The notes under the pieces: model-generated
The model's input: only the letters and a program-made list of their open reading frames with translations
Told to the model about the DNA's origin: nothing
Database searches by the model: none
Shown here: positions 1-6,778 of the stretch, in pieces
How positions within the stretch are numbered: position 1 is the stretch's first letter
Layout of the letters: each line of letters starts with the position of its first letter
Program-made: the position numbers and the translations under genes
Source: Candidatus Aminicenantota bacterium
GTDB lineage: Bacteria > Acidobacteriota > Aminicenantia > UBA2199
Reading direction: 5' to 3'
DNA length: 7,525 nt
Assembly: GCA_020355945.1 (NCBI GenBank)
Contig: CP070627.1
Location: 1,413,536 to 1,421,060, forward strand

Positions 1-9
1 ATGAAAATA

Positions 10-79
10 GCCCACGAATTACACGAATTACGCGAAAAAAAATTAAAATAATTCGTGTTAATTCGAGTAATTCGTGGGC
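10..79. repeat. Long imperfect inverted repeat built of tandem 9-10 base units; possible bidirectional terminator
   Basis: The left arm (10-36) and right arm (52-79) are reverse complements apart from two mismatches and one extra base. They flank an A/T-rich loop of about 15 bases. Each arm is itself a short tandem array: CACGAATTA-like units on the left and ATTCGTGTT-like units on the right. A run of eight T (83-90) follows on the plus strand, so it could end rightward transcription entering the window. Reading leftward it lies about 140 bases past the stop of the large regulator and is followed only by a weak T-rich stretch. Similar CGAATTA/TTCGTG arrays are, from memory, scattered in genomes of several environmental phyla. 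The palindrome is directly visible; the terminator role is inference. Confidence 0.7.
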
Positions 80-140
80 CTCTTTTTTTTCATCCGTCTT
101 CGGGCGAAGGGCGCAGCCTTCATGAAAAACTGCTCTTAAT

Positions 141-221
141 AAAAAGTTTTTGCAGGGTCCAGGGACATAGTGGCGTTTTTTCAAAAAGAGTCCCTGGCCG
201 CCGGAGGCATGAAAAGCTTTT
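141..221. repeat. Palindromic intergenic element after the HTCS gene
   Basis: A perfect 8-base inverted pair, CCAGGGAC (159-166) and GTCCCTGG (190-197), encloses a 23-base loop that contains its own TTTTT/AAAAA pairing. It is flanked by two small self-complementary words, AAAAAGTTTTT (141-151) and AAAAGCTTTT (212-221), and by a GCCGCCGGAGGC block (198-209). This GC-rich stem, framed by AAAAGnTTTT words and a CCGGCGG block, resembles dispersed intergenic repeats of some anaerobic and deltaproteobacterial-type genomes. It begins at the stop codon of the leftward operon and could act as its transcription end or RNA-stabilising structure. There is no clean T-run straight after the stem on the minus strand, so a classical terminator is not certain. 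Confidence 0.55.
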
Positions 222-3200
222 ATTTATTGCTTTCTCGGTGAGTTTCTTGATAAGCGTGGGGCAGTTGATGAAATTTTTCCTTAAAACATTTGGTAAAATA
301 GGCAGTACTGGAGAACCCCACCTCTACGGATACTTCCGTCACATTGCCGAAATTGGCTTTCAACAACTGGGCTCCCCGTTTCAAACGGTAGGATTTGATA
401 AATTCCCTGGGGGGTTCACCGGTTAAGGCCATAATTTTCCTATATAGTGTTGCCCGGCTCATATAAAGTTTTTTCCCTAATTGTTCTACACTAAATAATT
501 CGTCGGATAAATTCTTTTCAATGAGTTTCTGTAAGTCTTTAATGAAGGTTTCATCAACCGATGATATTGGGATTTCAGCCGGCTGCAGGGTCATTTGCCG
601 CTGCATTTTTTGCTGCCACTGTTGGCGCAGGTCGATGAGGTTCTTGATGCGGGCGCACAATATCCTGGTATTAAAAGGTTTGGTGATATAGTCATCCGCC
701 CCGGTTTCCAGGCCGGCAATGATATCCTCCTCTGCTGCCCGGGCAGTTAAGAGTATAACCGGTATATGGCTGGTTTTGACATCGTTTTTTAGCACCCGGC
801 ACAATTCATAACCGTCGACGCCTGGCATCATGATATCGCTGATGATGAGATCGGGGATGATCTCTTGCGCTTTTTTGATACCTTCCTGGCCGTCTTTTGC
901 TTCTATCATTTGGTAATGAGGTTCGATGGCACTCTTGATATAGGTGCGCACATCGGCGCTGTCTTCCACCACCAGGATGATATTTTTCTCCTGTGCCAGG
1001 TCCTCATCTATGGTTTGATCGAATTCATCTTCCTCTTTTTCCATCATATAAAGGTCCGGGTCTTCTTTGGGGACCTCGGGCTTAACAGGTTTTCCCGGGT
1101 GATGGACAATTTCTTCGGGTTTCAGATGCTCATCTCCCAGGCACAGGCGAATGGTAAATTCGCTTCCTTTCCCTTCCGTACTGTGAACGGAAATCTCTCC
1201 ATGATGGAGGTTTACCAACTCTTTTGTCAGGGCCAGGCCAATGCCTGAGCCTTTGTGGGCGTGTTCTTTAAGGCCCTGGGCCTGGTAAAAACGGTCGAAA
1301 ATATGCTCCAACTGTGCCACGGGAATGCCAATACCGCTATCGCAAACCGATATTTCCAGGAAACCAGGTGGCATATCTTTTTTTACATGAAGGGTAACTG
1401 TAATTTTCCCGCCGGGTGGGGTAAATTTTATTGCATTGATGAGCAGGTTGCAGACGGCTTTTTCTATTTTTTCCGCATCAAAGTAGAGGGTGATATCTTT
1501 CTCTTGGCTGTGAAATTTTAGGTCCAGTTCGTTTTGAGCTGCCAGGGAGTCGAAAGATTCCACGATGCCTTTTAAAAAGGAGACAATATTTTGTTGGCAG
1601 GCCTGGAGTTTCATCTTTCCGCTTTCAAACTTCGAGAGGTCCAGCAGTTGGTTGATGAGACTGAGCAAGCGCCGGGAATTGCGCAGCATCAGGCGCATTT
1701 TCTTTTTCTGTTCTCCTTCATCCTCCTGGGGGCTGGAGAGCATCTGTTCCAAGGGACCGGTAATCAATGTCAGGGGTGTGCGGAATTCATGGGAGATATT
1801 GGCGAAGAAATGGGATTTTATTTTGTCCAATTCTTCTAATTTTTTCGATTGTTCCAGCAGTTGGAGGTTCTTGTTTTTAATTTCCCTGGTTCTTTCTAAG
1901 ATGATTTGTTCCAGTTGTTGTTTTTCCTGTTCCAATTTCCAGGAGCGCCATTTGACCACCAGGAAGACCACAAGGGCAGCGGCAAAGGCATAAAGCACGA
2001 AAGCCCACCAGGTTTTATACCAGGGGGGGAGGACTTTAAATTGAAAGACCGCTTCACTGCCAGTAGTGTCGTATACGTTTTTAGCCCGCACTCGGAAGGT
2101 ATAGGAGCCGGAATCCAGGTTGGTGTAATCTTTCCAGGTTTCCTGGTTCCAGGCAGTCCAGTCATCGTCATATCCTTCCAGGTAACATTGATATTGGGTT
2201 TGGGTTTCAGCCTCGAAGAAGGGTGCGGCAAAATGGAAACGGAGGTTCCTGCTTTTAAAGGGAATGATAGGAAATAGTTCTTTTGCGGTATTATCACGTT
2301 TATAGCCATCAAAAACCAATTCTCCGTTAACCAATACCTGGCGGATAAGGGTTTGGAAAGCGAGATCGTAGTCCTTTTTTACTTTGGTATCGTAACGAAG
2401 CAGGCCGTCATGGCTGGCAAACCAAATAATATCTCCATCAGGATAGATGGCGTTTACCTGGGACAGGGGAATCCTGGAAAAGGATTTTTTATTTATAACA
2501 AAAGTACCGTCCGGCTGAGGAATTGCCTCTATATTTTTTTTTTTGGAATGAATCCAAATGTTTTTCTTTTTGTCTTCCACGATACGGAAAACGGCCCTTC
2601 CTTTTTCGCCGCCAGCGAACTCTATCCCTAATGTATAATCAGAGAAAAAAGCCTTTTTTTTATCGTCAAAACGAAATATTCCTTTTCCTGTTGCAAACAT
2701 GACATGACCGACTGCCATAAACACGTGAACCTCACCGGGCGGCAGTCCGTGAGAGGTGCCATACCGGTTCACAACCGGATTATAGATTGAACCATTCCCT
2801 GGAAAATCGACGTTTAAAACACCTTTGGTTAAGGTACCCAGCCATAAATTACCTTTTTTATCTTCAACGATGGTTCGAATTTCCTGGTTGATCTTTTCGA
2901 ATCGATGCTCTTTAACCCAGCGACCGTTCTTCAGATATAAAGATACCAGGAACTGCTGTGTTCCCACCCATATACGGTTTGTATCTATTGCGGACCGCTG
3001 AAAAAAATAAGAAGGAATTTCAATTATTTTCTTTTTAATGTTATTTACAACCTGGAAAACCCCGTTGGTGGTTGCCGCCCCAAGAGAGTCTCCAGTTGAG
3101 AGTAGGTTCCAGCAGCCACCAGCGATCCCGGGAATAGAACGGAAATTTCCCTCAGATGAAGAGGCAGGATAAGTTGAATATAGTCCTCTGTTTGTTCCGA

Positions 3201-4329
3201 CATATAAATCGTTATAGGGGCCATACCCGGTTACCGATAGAACGATGCCGGGTAGATTTGCTTTTTCATTATAGATAGAAATAGGAGAAGCATATTCGAT
3301 TTTTGATACTCCCTTGCTTAAGGCCAACCACAGGTTCCCCCAGGAATCTTCAAAAACATACTCAACCCCGTCATCCTGTAGACCTGCAGCCTTTGTTAAA
3401 AGGTTTTTCAAATTTCCTTCGGAATCGATGATCACAAGTCCTCCCCTAAGAGTCCCCAGTGCAAATTCCCCGGAGGATAGACGTGAACCACAGCTAAGCC
3501 TGTTATTTTTTATATAACTTAACGTTTCTATCTTAAAAGGTGTTACTTTTCCTCCATCAAAATCATAAAGGAAAAAACCTTTAGTCCTGGTTCCGATGAG
3601 TAGTTTCCCGGGCTCGTACTCAACCATCATGTAGATTTTTTTAGATGCAAATTCTCTTCCCCCATTGATCAATTGCAGCGTTCCCCTGCTCATTTCAAGG
3701 AGTCCCACTCCATTTTGGCGTATATACAGTTTCCCTCTGCATAAAAAGGATGCAACAAAGGGGTGAGCCGTTTTTGCCCTCCATACCTTCATTTGTCCGG
3801 AATTCCAGAGAAATAAATATTTTAAGGTGCGGAAATATATGCCTTTTTTTGCTGAATGGGTTCCATATACGGTGGAAAAGTTTTTATATTTAACGTCCAG
3901 ATGTTCGATCAGGGATATATATTCCAGCTTTCCTTTTGAATTGGGTGCCAAATACCCGATTTCACCTTTTCCTCCAACGTAAATTGTCCCATTATCATCA
4001 ATTGCCAGGGATCGGGCGGTTTTGTTGGTCACAAAAATTTCATTCCAGGAAACCCCGTCAAATTCCAGCACCCCTCCCTGGTTGCCCACATAGATGACGC
4101 CGCGTTTGTCCTGTATTATTGACCAGTTCTGGGATTGGACTTTATAAACTTTCCGGCTGTAGTTACGCAGATATTTTAATCCGGTATACCTTTTGAGTCT
4201 GGTGCCTTGAGATGACGAGGAACCAGTGGGCAGATTTTGACACCATGTTTTCGGGGTTTCCATTAAGAAAAAAATCAGGATTATAATCAGAAAGTAACCT
4301 GCGATGAATCTTTTTCCTCTTCTATTCAT
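220..4329 (-). CDS. Hybrid two-component system protein (HTCS): periplasmic beta-propeller sensor, histidine kinase, receiver and AraC-type DNA-binding domain
   Basis: This 1369-residue single-protein sensor and transcription regulator sits in the inner membrane. A basic, hydrophobic N terminus (about 5-30) looks like a signal peptide or anchor. Residues about 50-650 form a propeller-type Reg_prop sensor with repeated blade motifs such as IYVGG (116-120), IWVGT (453-457), NLWLGT (494-499) and IIWFAS (634-639). A Y_Y_Y-type domain (about 690-768) precedes the membrane helix (775-792). A coiled linker leads to HisKA with phospho-acceptor H847 in SHEFRTPL, then HATPase with N965, D997 (DSGIGIP) and G1027 (GSGIGLAL). 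After an acidic linker the receiver shows E1122/D1123, phospho-acceptor D1165, T1195 and K1217. The C terminus (about 1265-1363) is an AraC-type double helix-turn-helix. All catalytic residues are present and the length is normal for the class. The start is supported by the signal-like N terminus, but no strong ribosome site precedes it. It is last in the operon, 32 bases after the 168-residue gene. The family often senses glycans; no sugar-uptake genes are visible here, so its ligand is unknown. Confidence 0.97.
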   Translation of the reverse strand: MNRRGKRFIAGYFLIIILIFFLMETPKTWCQNLPTGSSSSQGTRLKRYTGLKYLRNYSRKVYKVQSQNWSIIQDKRGVIYVGNQGGVLEFDGVSWNEIFVTNKTARSLAIDDNGTIYVGGKGEIGYLAPNSKGKLEYISLIEHLDVKYKNFSTVYGTHSAKKGIYFRTLKYLFLWNSGQMKVWRAKTAHPFVASFLCRGKLYIRQNGVGLLEMSRGTLQLINGGREFASKKIYMMVEYEPGKLLIGTRTKGFFLYDFDGGKVTPFKIETLSYIKNNRLSCGSRLSSGEFALGTLRGGLVIIDSEGNLKNLLTKAAGLQDDGVEYVFEDSWGNLWLALSKGVSKIEYASPISIYNEKANLPGIVLSVTGYGPYNDLYVGTNRGLYSTYPASSSEGNFRSIPGIAGGCWNLLSTGDSLGAATTNGVFQVVNNIKKKIIEIPSYFFQRSAIDTNRIWVGTQQFLVSLYLKNGRWVKEHRFEKINQEIRTIVEDKKGNLWLGTLTKGVLNVDFPGNGSIYNPVVNRYGTSHGLPPGEVHVFMAVGHVMFATGKGIFRFDDKKKAFFSDYTLGIEFAGGEKGRAVFRIVEDKKKNIWIHSKKKNIEAIPQPDGTFVINKKSFSRIPLSQVNAIYPDGDIIWFASHDGLLRYDTKVKKDYDLAFQTLIRQVLVNGELVFDGYKRDNTAKELFPIIPFKSRNLRFHFAAPFFEAETQTQYQCYLEGYDDDWTAWNQETWKDYTNLDSGSYTFRVRAKNVYDTTGSEAVFQFKVLPPWYKTWWAFVLYAFAAALVVFLVVKWRSWKLEQEKQQLEQIILERTREIKNKNLQLLEQSKKLEELDKIKSHFFANISHEFRTPLTLITGPLEQMLSSPQEDEGEQKKKMRLMLRNSRRLLSLINQLLDLSKFESGKMKLQACQQNIVSFLKGIVESFDSLAAQNELDLKFHSQEKDITLYFDAEKIEKAVCNLLINAIKFTPPGGKITVTLHVKKDMPPGFLEISVCDSGIGIPVAQLEHIFDRFYQAQGLKEHAHKGSGIGLALTKELVNLHHGEISVHSTEGKGSEFTIRLCLGDEHLKPEEIVHHPGKPVKPEVPKEDPDLYMMEKEEDEFDQTIDEDLAQEKNIILVVEDSADVRTYIKSAIEPHYQMIEAKDGQEGIKKAQEIIPDLIISDIMMPGVDGYELCRVLKNDVKTSHIPVILLTARAAEEDIIAGLETGADDYITKPFNTRILCARIKNLIDLRQQWQQKMQRQMTLQPAEIPISSVDETFIKDLQKLIEKNLSDELFSVEQLGKKLYMSRATLYRKIMALTGEPPREFIKSYRLKRGAQLLKANFGNVTEVSVEVGFSSTAYFTKCFKEKFHQLPHAYQETHRESNK

Positions 4330-4344
4330 TCGGTCTATAATTGT

Positions 4345-4357
4345 TTGATTTAATCAA
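4345..4357. promoter_or_regulatory. Short palindrome TTGATT-T-AATCAA before the HTCS gene
   Basis: Two perfect 6-base arms around one central base lie in the 32-base gap between the 168-residue gene and the HTCS start, ending 16 bases before the HTCS ATG. It could be a small hairpin or an operator half-site pair, but a 13-base A/T-rich palindrome can arise by chance. No promoter hexamers are convincingly placed around it. Confidence 0.2.
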
Positions 4358-4361
4358 CCAC

Positions 4362-4868
4362 TTAACCGGGGCTTTCTTCACCGACTGTTACATTCTCATC
4401 TTCCGGATCAGGTCCGTACTTTCTAATTATCATTTTCCAGCTCGCTTTCGACTGATCCAATTCCCATTTTCCACCTCTATAATAAATGCCATGGATGTCT
4501 TGACCTTCCCCAAAACTTGAAGAAGGCAATGGCGGTATGGGGGTTTCATTATACGTGGGATAACACTTCGCCTTAGCACCGACGGCGACGGTAATGAGAT
4601 CAGGAATTACTCCTGATTCAACTTCATCCAGGGATATTTCCAGGTATTCATCTCCTATTAACATAGGAAAACCAAGTCTATAGCCACCGGGTATTGTATA
4701 TTCACCATCGTTAGCTTGAATGGTATCAATAACAAATTTTTTATTTCCTTCCTCCCAGGTGTAATAACCACGGTGATGATAATGGGTCACTTTAATGCCC
4801 ACCTTTCGTCCTGGATCAATTATATTTGCCACATAAACCGTAAATGGATAAACTCCCAAAAGTGACAT
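4362..4868 (-). CDS. Unrecognised 168-residue protein in the radical SAM-HTCS operon
   Basis: I do not recognise this family. The protein is 168 residues, with no signal peptide or membrane helix that I can see. Its composition is rich in alternating hydrophobic and polar residues, as in a beta-rich soluble domain. Visible landmarks are a histidine/tyrosine cluster (THYHHRGYYTW, 28-38), a glycine/proline turn segment (about 58-68), one cysteine in AKCYPTYNE (99-107), a proline-rich linker about 108-116, a tryptophan-containing GGKWELDQ segment (about 132-139), and an acidic, disordered-looking tail. The start is firm: AGGAGGTGA ends six bases before or at the expected spacing from the ATG, the best ribosome site in the window. 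It lies 42 bases after the tiny split ORF and 32 bases before the HTCS gene, so it is probably co-transcribed. It might be a partner or substrate of the radical SAM enzyme, or an effector under HTCS control; neither is shown by sequence. Confidence 0.85.
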   Translation of the reverse strand: MSLLGVYPFTVYVANIIDPGRKVGIKVTHYHHRGYYTWEEGNKKFVIDTIQANDGEYTIPGGYRLGFPMLIGDEYLEISLDEVESGVIPDLITVAVGAKAKCYPTYNETPIPPLPSSSFGEGQDIHGIYYRGGKWELDQSKASWKMIIRKYGPDPEDENVTVGEESPG

Positions 4869-4871
4869 CTT

Positions 4872-4880
4872 TCACCTCCT
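4872..4880 (-). promoter_or_regulatory. Consensus Shine-Dalgarno site AGGAGGTGA
   Basis: On the minus strand AGGAGGTGA occupies 4880-4872 and the ATG begins at 4868, three bases further on, which puts the AGGAGG core six bases from the end of the spacer. It is a near-perfect match to the 16S rRNA tail. It fixes the start of the 168-residue protein and predicts much stronger translation than for the neighbouring genes, whose sites are weak. Confidence 0.85.
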
Positions 4881-4910
4881 ATATTTTAATTTTTTCAGAT
4901 TATAAGCTGC

Positions 4911-5064
4911 TTAATAAGGCTTGAAGCGGTTCTTTCCTGGAGCCAATTCCATTTTGTTGTCGCCTACCTGGAAAAAGAACCACGTTTCATCCTTTTTCAT
5001 TCTTGCGTCCGCTAATTTCCCAGGCGAAATAGTCCGCATCGGTGAATAATTCGTCTTTAACCAT
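4911..5064 (-). pseudogene. Tiny ORF of about 50 codons, apparently split by a one-base frameshift (or two overlapping mini-ORFs)
   Basis: The first frame starts with ATG at 5064, only nine bases after the radical SAM stop. It runs 25 codons (beginning MVKDELFTDADYF, ending NEKG) to a TGA at 4989-4987. A second frame has an ATG at 5000 and continues 29 codons (beginning MKKDETWFFF, ending KNRFKPY) to a TAA at 4913-4911. The two overlap by 14 bases across a run of five A (4997-4993, minus strand). Removing one A joins them into one smooth 50-residue peptide with KNEKDETW at the junction. The second ATG has no ribosome site, which favours one gene broken by an indel, either a real mutation or an assembly error. 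Ribosomal frameshifting or two coupled peptides are the alternatives. I recognise no family. Its place directly after a radical SAM gene makes a small substrate or accessory peptide imaginable, but no cysteine-rich or repeated core motif supports that. Confidence 0.45.
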
Positions 5065-5073
5065 TCTTTATTC

Positions 5074-6516
5074 TTATGGCCGGGTATCCTTTATTACAGC
5101 CCGGTGAAATTTGTCCGAAGTCCTATAAATCGCTTTACTAAAATACATTTTAAAGAACATATAAATGATACCAATCCCAAAAATTTTTAGTGATTTATAT
5201 ATAAGTCTCACTATCCGTTTAGGACTATTATAAAACGATTTAATCAATTCCTTTTGAACTTTGGTTAATTCCCCGGTGGAAAAATTGGATAGTTTTTCAT
5301 TCGCTTCTACTGCAATTTCATCTTTTTTAATCAGACCTTTTTGGTGTGCATCATTCCATATATGTGAACCGTAAATATATTTTAAAATGTGCATACTCAG
5401 AAAATCCATGGGCACTTCTTTAAAGAATTTTTTATTAACTTCAAAGTGCCTTTCTTCTTCCATGGGCGCCCCGATAATAAGATTACCCAGTGTAATAATG
5501 CCGACTTTATTAGCAATGATAATCGCTTCTTTGGTTTTTTCTACCGTGGTTTTTTTATTGAAAAAATCCAGGACATCCTGGTTGGCGCTTTCGATTCCGT
5601 ATATAATGAGGAAGACACCGGCTTCTCTTAATTTTTTGTATAAATCATAATCCGCCGAATCAGCCCTCCCGGAGACGATTATATTCAGTTTAATCTTATT
5701 TTCTATTATTTTATCCATCAAGTCCATGGCTCTATGTTTGTTCAATAAGAAATTATCATCATAAAAAGCAAGGTATTTGCTCCCCTTTTCAACTCGCATC
5801 TTAATTTCCCGGATAACCTTATCAACAGATCTTGTCCTGTATTTGGTACGCCGGTACGTACAGAAAGAACAATCAAACGGGCAGCCCCTGGAAGTTGATA
5901 TTGGTATTACACCCTTTATTATTTTCATACCATAAAGGTAACCATAATTTTTGTTTTTAGCCAGGTCCAATGATGGGGGTAAAATTAAGTCCAAATCTTC
6001 AACCAGGAGGGTCCCGGGATTTCTTACCAACTGGCCGTTTTTTTTGTAGCTTAACCCGGGAATACCGTCTAATGATTTTTTTGATGAAATCAAGTCTAAT
6101 ATTTTAGCAATCACCAGGTCAGCTTCCCCAAACACAGTCATATCAGAGCCTTCAATATGATTTTCAGTTTCGGTGCAATAAGGCCCACCGGTGATTATAT
6201 AGGCATTTTTATTTATATTTTTAATGTCATTGATGACTTTTTTTACGTTGACCAACGCCCGGGTAAAACAGGTTATAAGAATAAAATCCGAACGTCCTAA
6301 TATATCGAAATACTGTTCTTCTTCCAGTTCTTCAACTGCCAGATCGATAAAATTCACATTATATCCTGCCTGGATTAATGGAGTAGCCAGGTACATCAAT
6401 CCTAATGGTGGTGATGGGCTCTCGGTAGATTTCCATTTACCATGATTATATTCTCGAAATGGTGGGAAGAGTAATAAAACGCTTTTTCCTTTGGATTCAT
6501 CGCTGCTCTTTCTCAT
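5074..6516 (-). CDS. B12-binding-domain radical SAM protein
   Basis: This 480-residue enzyme has the usual length and order of the cobalamin-binding radical SAM class (BchE/methyltransferase-like). Residues about 13-145 form a Rossmann-like B12-binding domain with PPLGLMYLA (36-44) and TGGPYC (109-114). No D-x-H-x-x-G cobalamin-ligand motif is visible, which is common in this class. The radical SAM barrel follows, with the 4Fe-4S cluster motif C212-x3-C216-x2-C219 in SRGCPFDCSFC, FYDDNF (251-256) and the SAM-contact segment GIES (307-310). The C-terminal region (about 436-464) is rich in hydrophobic and basic residues and may touch the membrane. Known members methylate or rearrange unactivated carbons in lipids, natural products or peptides; the substrate here cannot be read from sequence. 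An AAAGG site lies about seven bases before the ATG. It is first in the leftward operon, behind a strong predicted promoter. The gene looks more A/T-rich than the kinase part of the HTCS gene, possibly reflecting different ancestry. Confidence 0.95.
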   Translation of the reverse strand: MRKSSDESKGKSVLLLFPPFREYNHGKWKSTESPSPPLGLMYLATPLIQAGYNVNFIDLAVEELEEEQYFDILGRSDFILITCFTRALVNVKKVINDIKNINKNAYIITGGPYCTETENHIEGSDMTVFGEADLVIAKILDLISSKKSLDGIPGLSYKKNGQLVRNPGTLLVEDLDLILPPSLDLAKNKNYGYLYGMKIIKGVIPISTSRGCPFDCSFCTYRRTKYRTRSVDKVIREIKMRVEKGSKYLAFYDDNFLLNKHRAMDLMDKIIENKIKLNIIVSGRADSADYDLYKKLREAGVFLIIYGIESANQDVLDFFNKKTTVEKTKEAIIIANKVGIITLGNLIIGAPMEEERHFEVNKKFFKEVPMDFLSMHILKYIYGSHIWNDAHQKGLIKKDEIAVEANEKLSNFSTGELTKVQKELIKSFYNSPKRIVRLIYKSLKIFGIGIIYMFFKMYFSKAIYRTSDKFHRAVIKDTRP

Positions 6517-6565
6517 GTTTTTACCTTTATTTCTTTATTTATGCTGTATGAAGTATGAAGCGCAT

Positions 6566-6594
6566 ATTATACCGGAAATAGTTTCGTATTTCAA
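6566..6594 (-). promoter_or_regulatory. Predicted sigma70-type promoter of the radical SAM-HTCS operon
   Basis: On the minus strand TTGAAA (6594-6589) and a perfect TATAAT (6571-6566) are separated by exactly 17 bases. Transcription would start near 6559, giving a leader of roughly 40 bases before the ATG at 6516. The leader opens with a direct repeat of CTTCATA. Hexamer match and spacing are near ideal for a housekeeping sigma factor; activity itself is inferred. Confidence 0.7.
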
Positions 6595-6726
6595 CATTAC
6601 TGGCAATTTTTATTTCATTTTTTGCCCGGCATTTTTTTTCCCCTATTAAAGTTGAATATTGCTGTTTTCACTTTTTCACCAATGACCTCTGCTTGAAAGG
6701 TTCTGACCCTGCGGAGGCATAATTTG

Positions 6727-6745
6727 CCGGGAAATACGGGGAAAT
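6727..6745. promoter_or_regulatory. Direct repeat CCGGGAAAT / CGGGGAAAT upstream of the XRE promoter
   Basis: Two near-identical words occupy 6727-6735 and 6737-6745, about one helical turn apart, ending four bases before the -35 hexamer of the rightward promoter. A third related word, CCGGAAAT (6572-6579), lies inside the spacer of the leftward promoter. This arrangement would suit a regulator acting on both units, perhaps the XRE protein itself. It is a motif observation only and the binding protein is unknown. Confidence 0.3.
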
Positions 6746-6749
6746 GAGC

Positions 6750-6778
6750 TTGACTGTTTCCAGGGGCTGTGGTATAGT
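6750..6778 (+). promoter_or_regulatory. Predicted sigma70-type promoter of the XRE gene
   Basis: TTGACT (6750-6755) and TATAGT (6773-6778) are 17 bases apart. A TGG just before the -10 gives an extended -10 (TGnTATAGT). Transcription would start near 6785, leaving a leader of about 70 very A/T-rich bases before the ATG at 6854. Each hexamer has one mismatch to consensus. Confidence 0.7.

Noticed and set aside
10..79. CRISPR-like short repeats
   Set aside because: The 9-10 base units have no spacers and are arranged as an inverted pair; no cas gene is present.
55..426. Plus-strand open frame of 123 codons
   Set aside because: It runs through both inverted repeats and antisense to the HTCS C-terminal AraC domain, with no ribosome site; the antisense frame shows no domain.
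865..1993. Several plus-strand open frames opposite the HTCS kinase/receiver region
   Set aside because: The minus-strand frame encodes conserved kinase and receiver motifs without interruption; the plus-strand translations are Phe/Cys-rich shadows without motifs.
1896..2312. Second minus-strand frame of 138 codons inside the HTCS gene
   Set aside because: It overlaps the Y_Y_Y and membrane-helix coding region in another frame, and its translation is low-complexity without domain features.
4899..4904. TATAAT on the minus strand 30 bases before the 168-residue gene
   Set aside because: No acceptable -35 hexamer lies 16-18 bases upstream; in A/T-rich DNA a lone -10 word is expected by chance. 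It could still be a weak internal promoter.
5387..5650. Plus-strand frames opposite the radical SAM barrel
   Set aside because: Antisense to conserved radical SAM sequence, no ribosome site and no motif.
6686..6717. Stem CCTCTGC / GCGGAGG in the divergent intergenic region
   Set aside because: Seven pairs including a G-T wobble with an 18-base loop, upstream of both predicted transcription starts and without a T-run; not enough for an RNA or terminator call.
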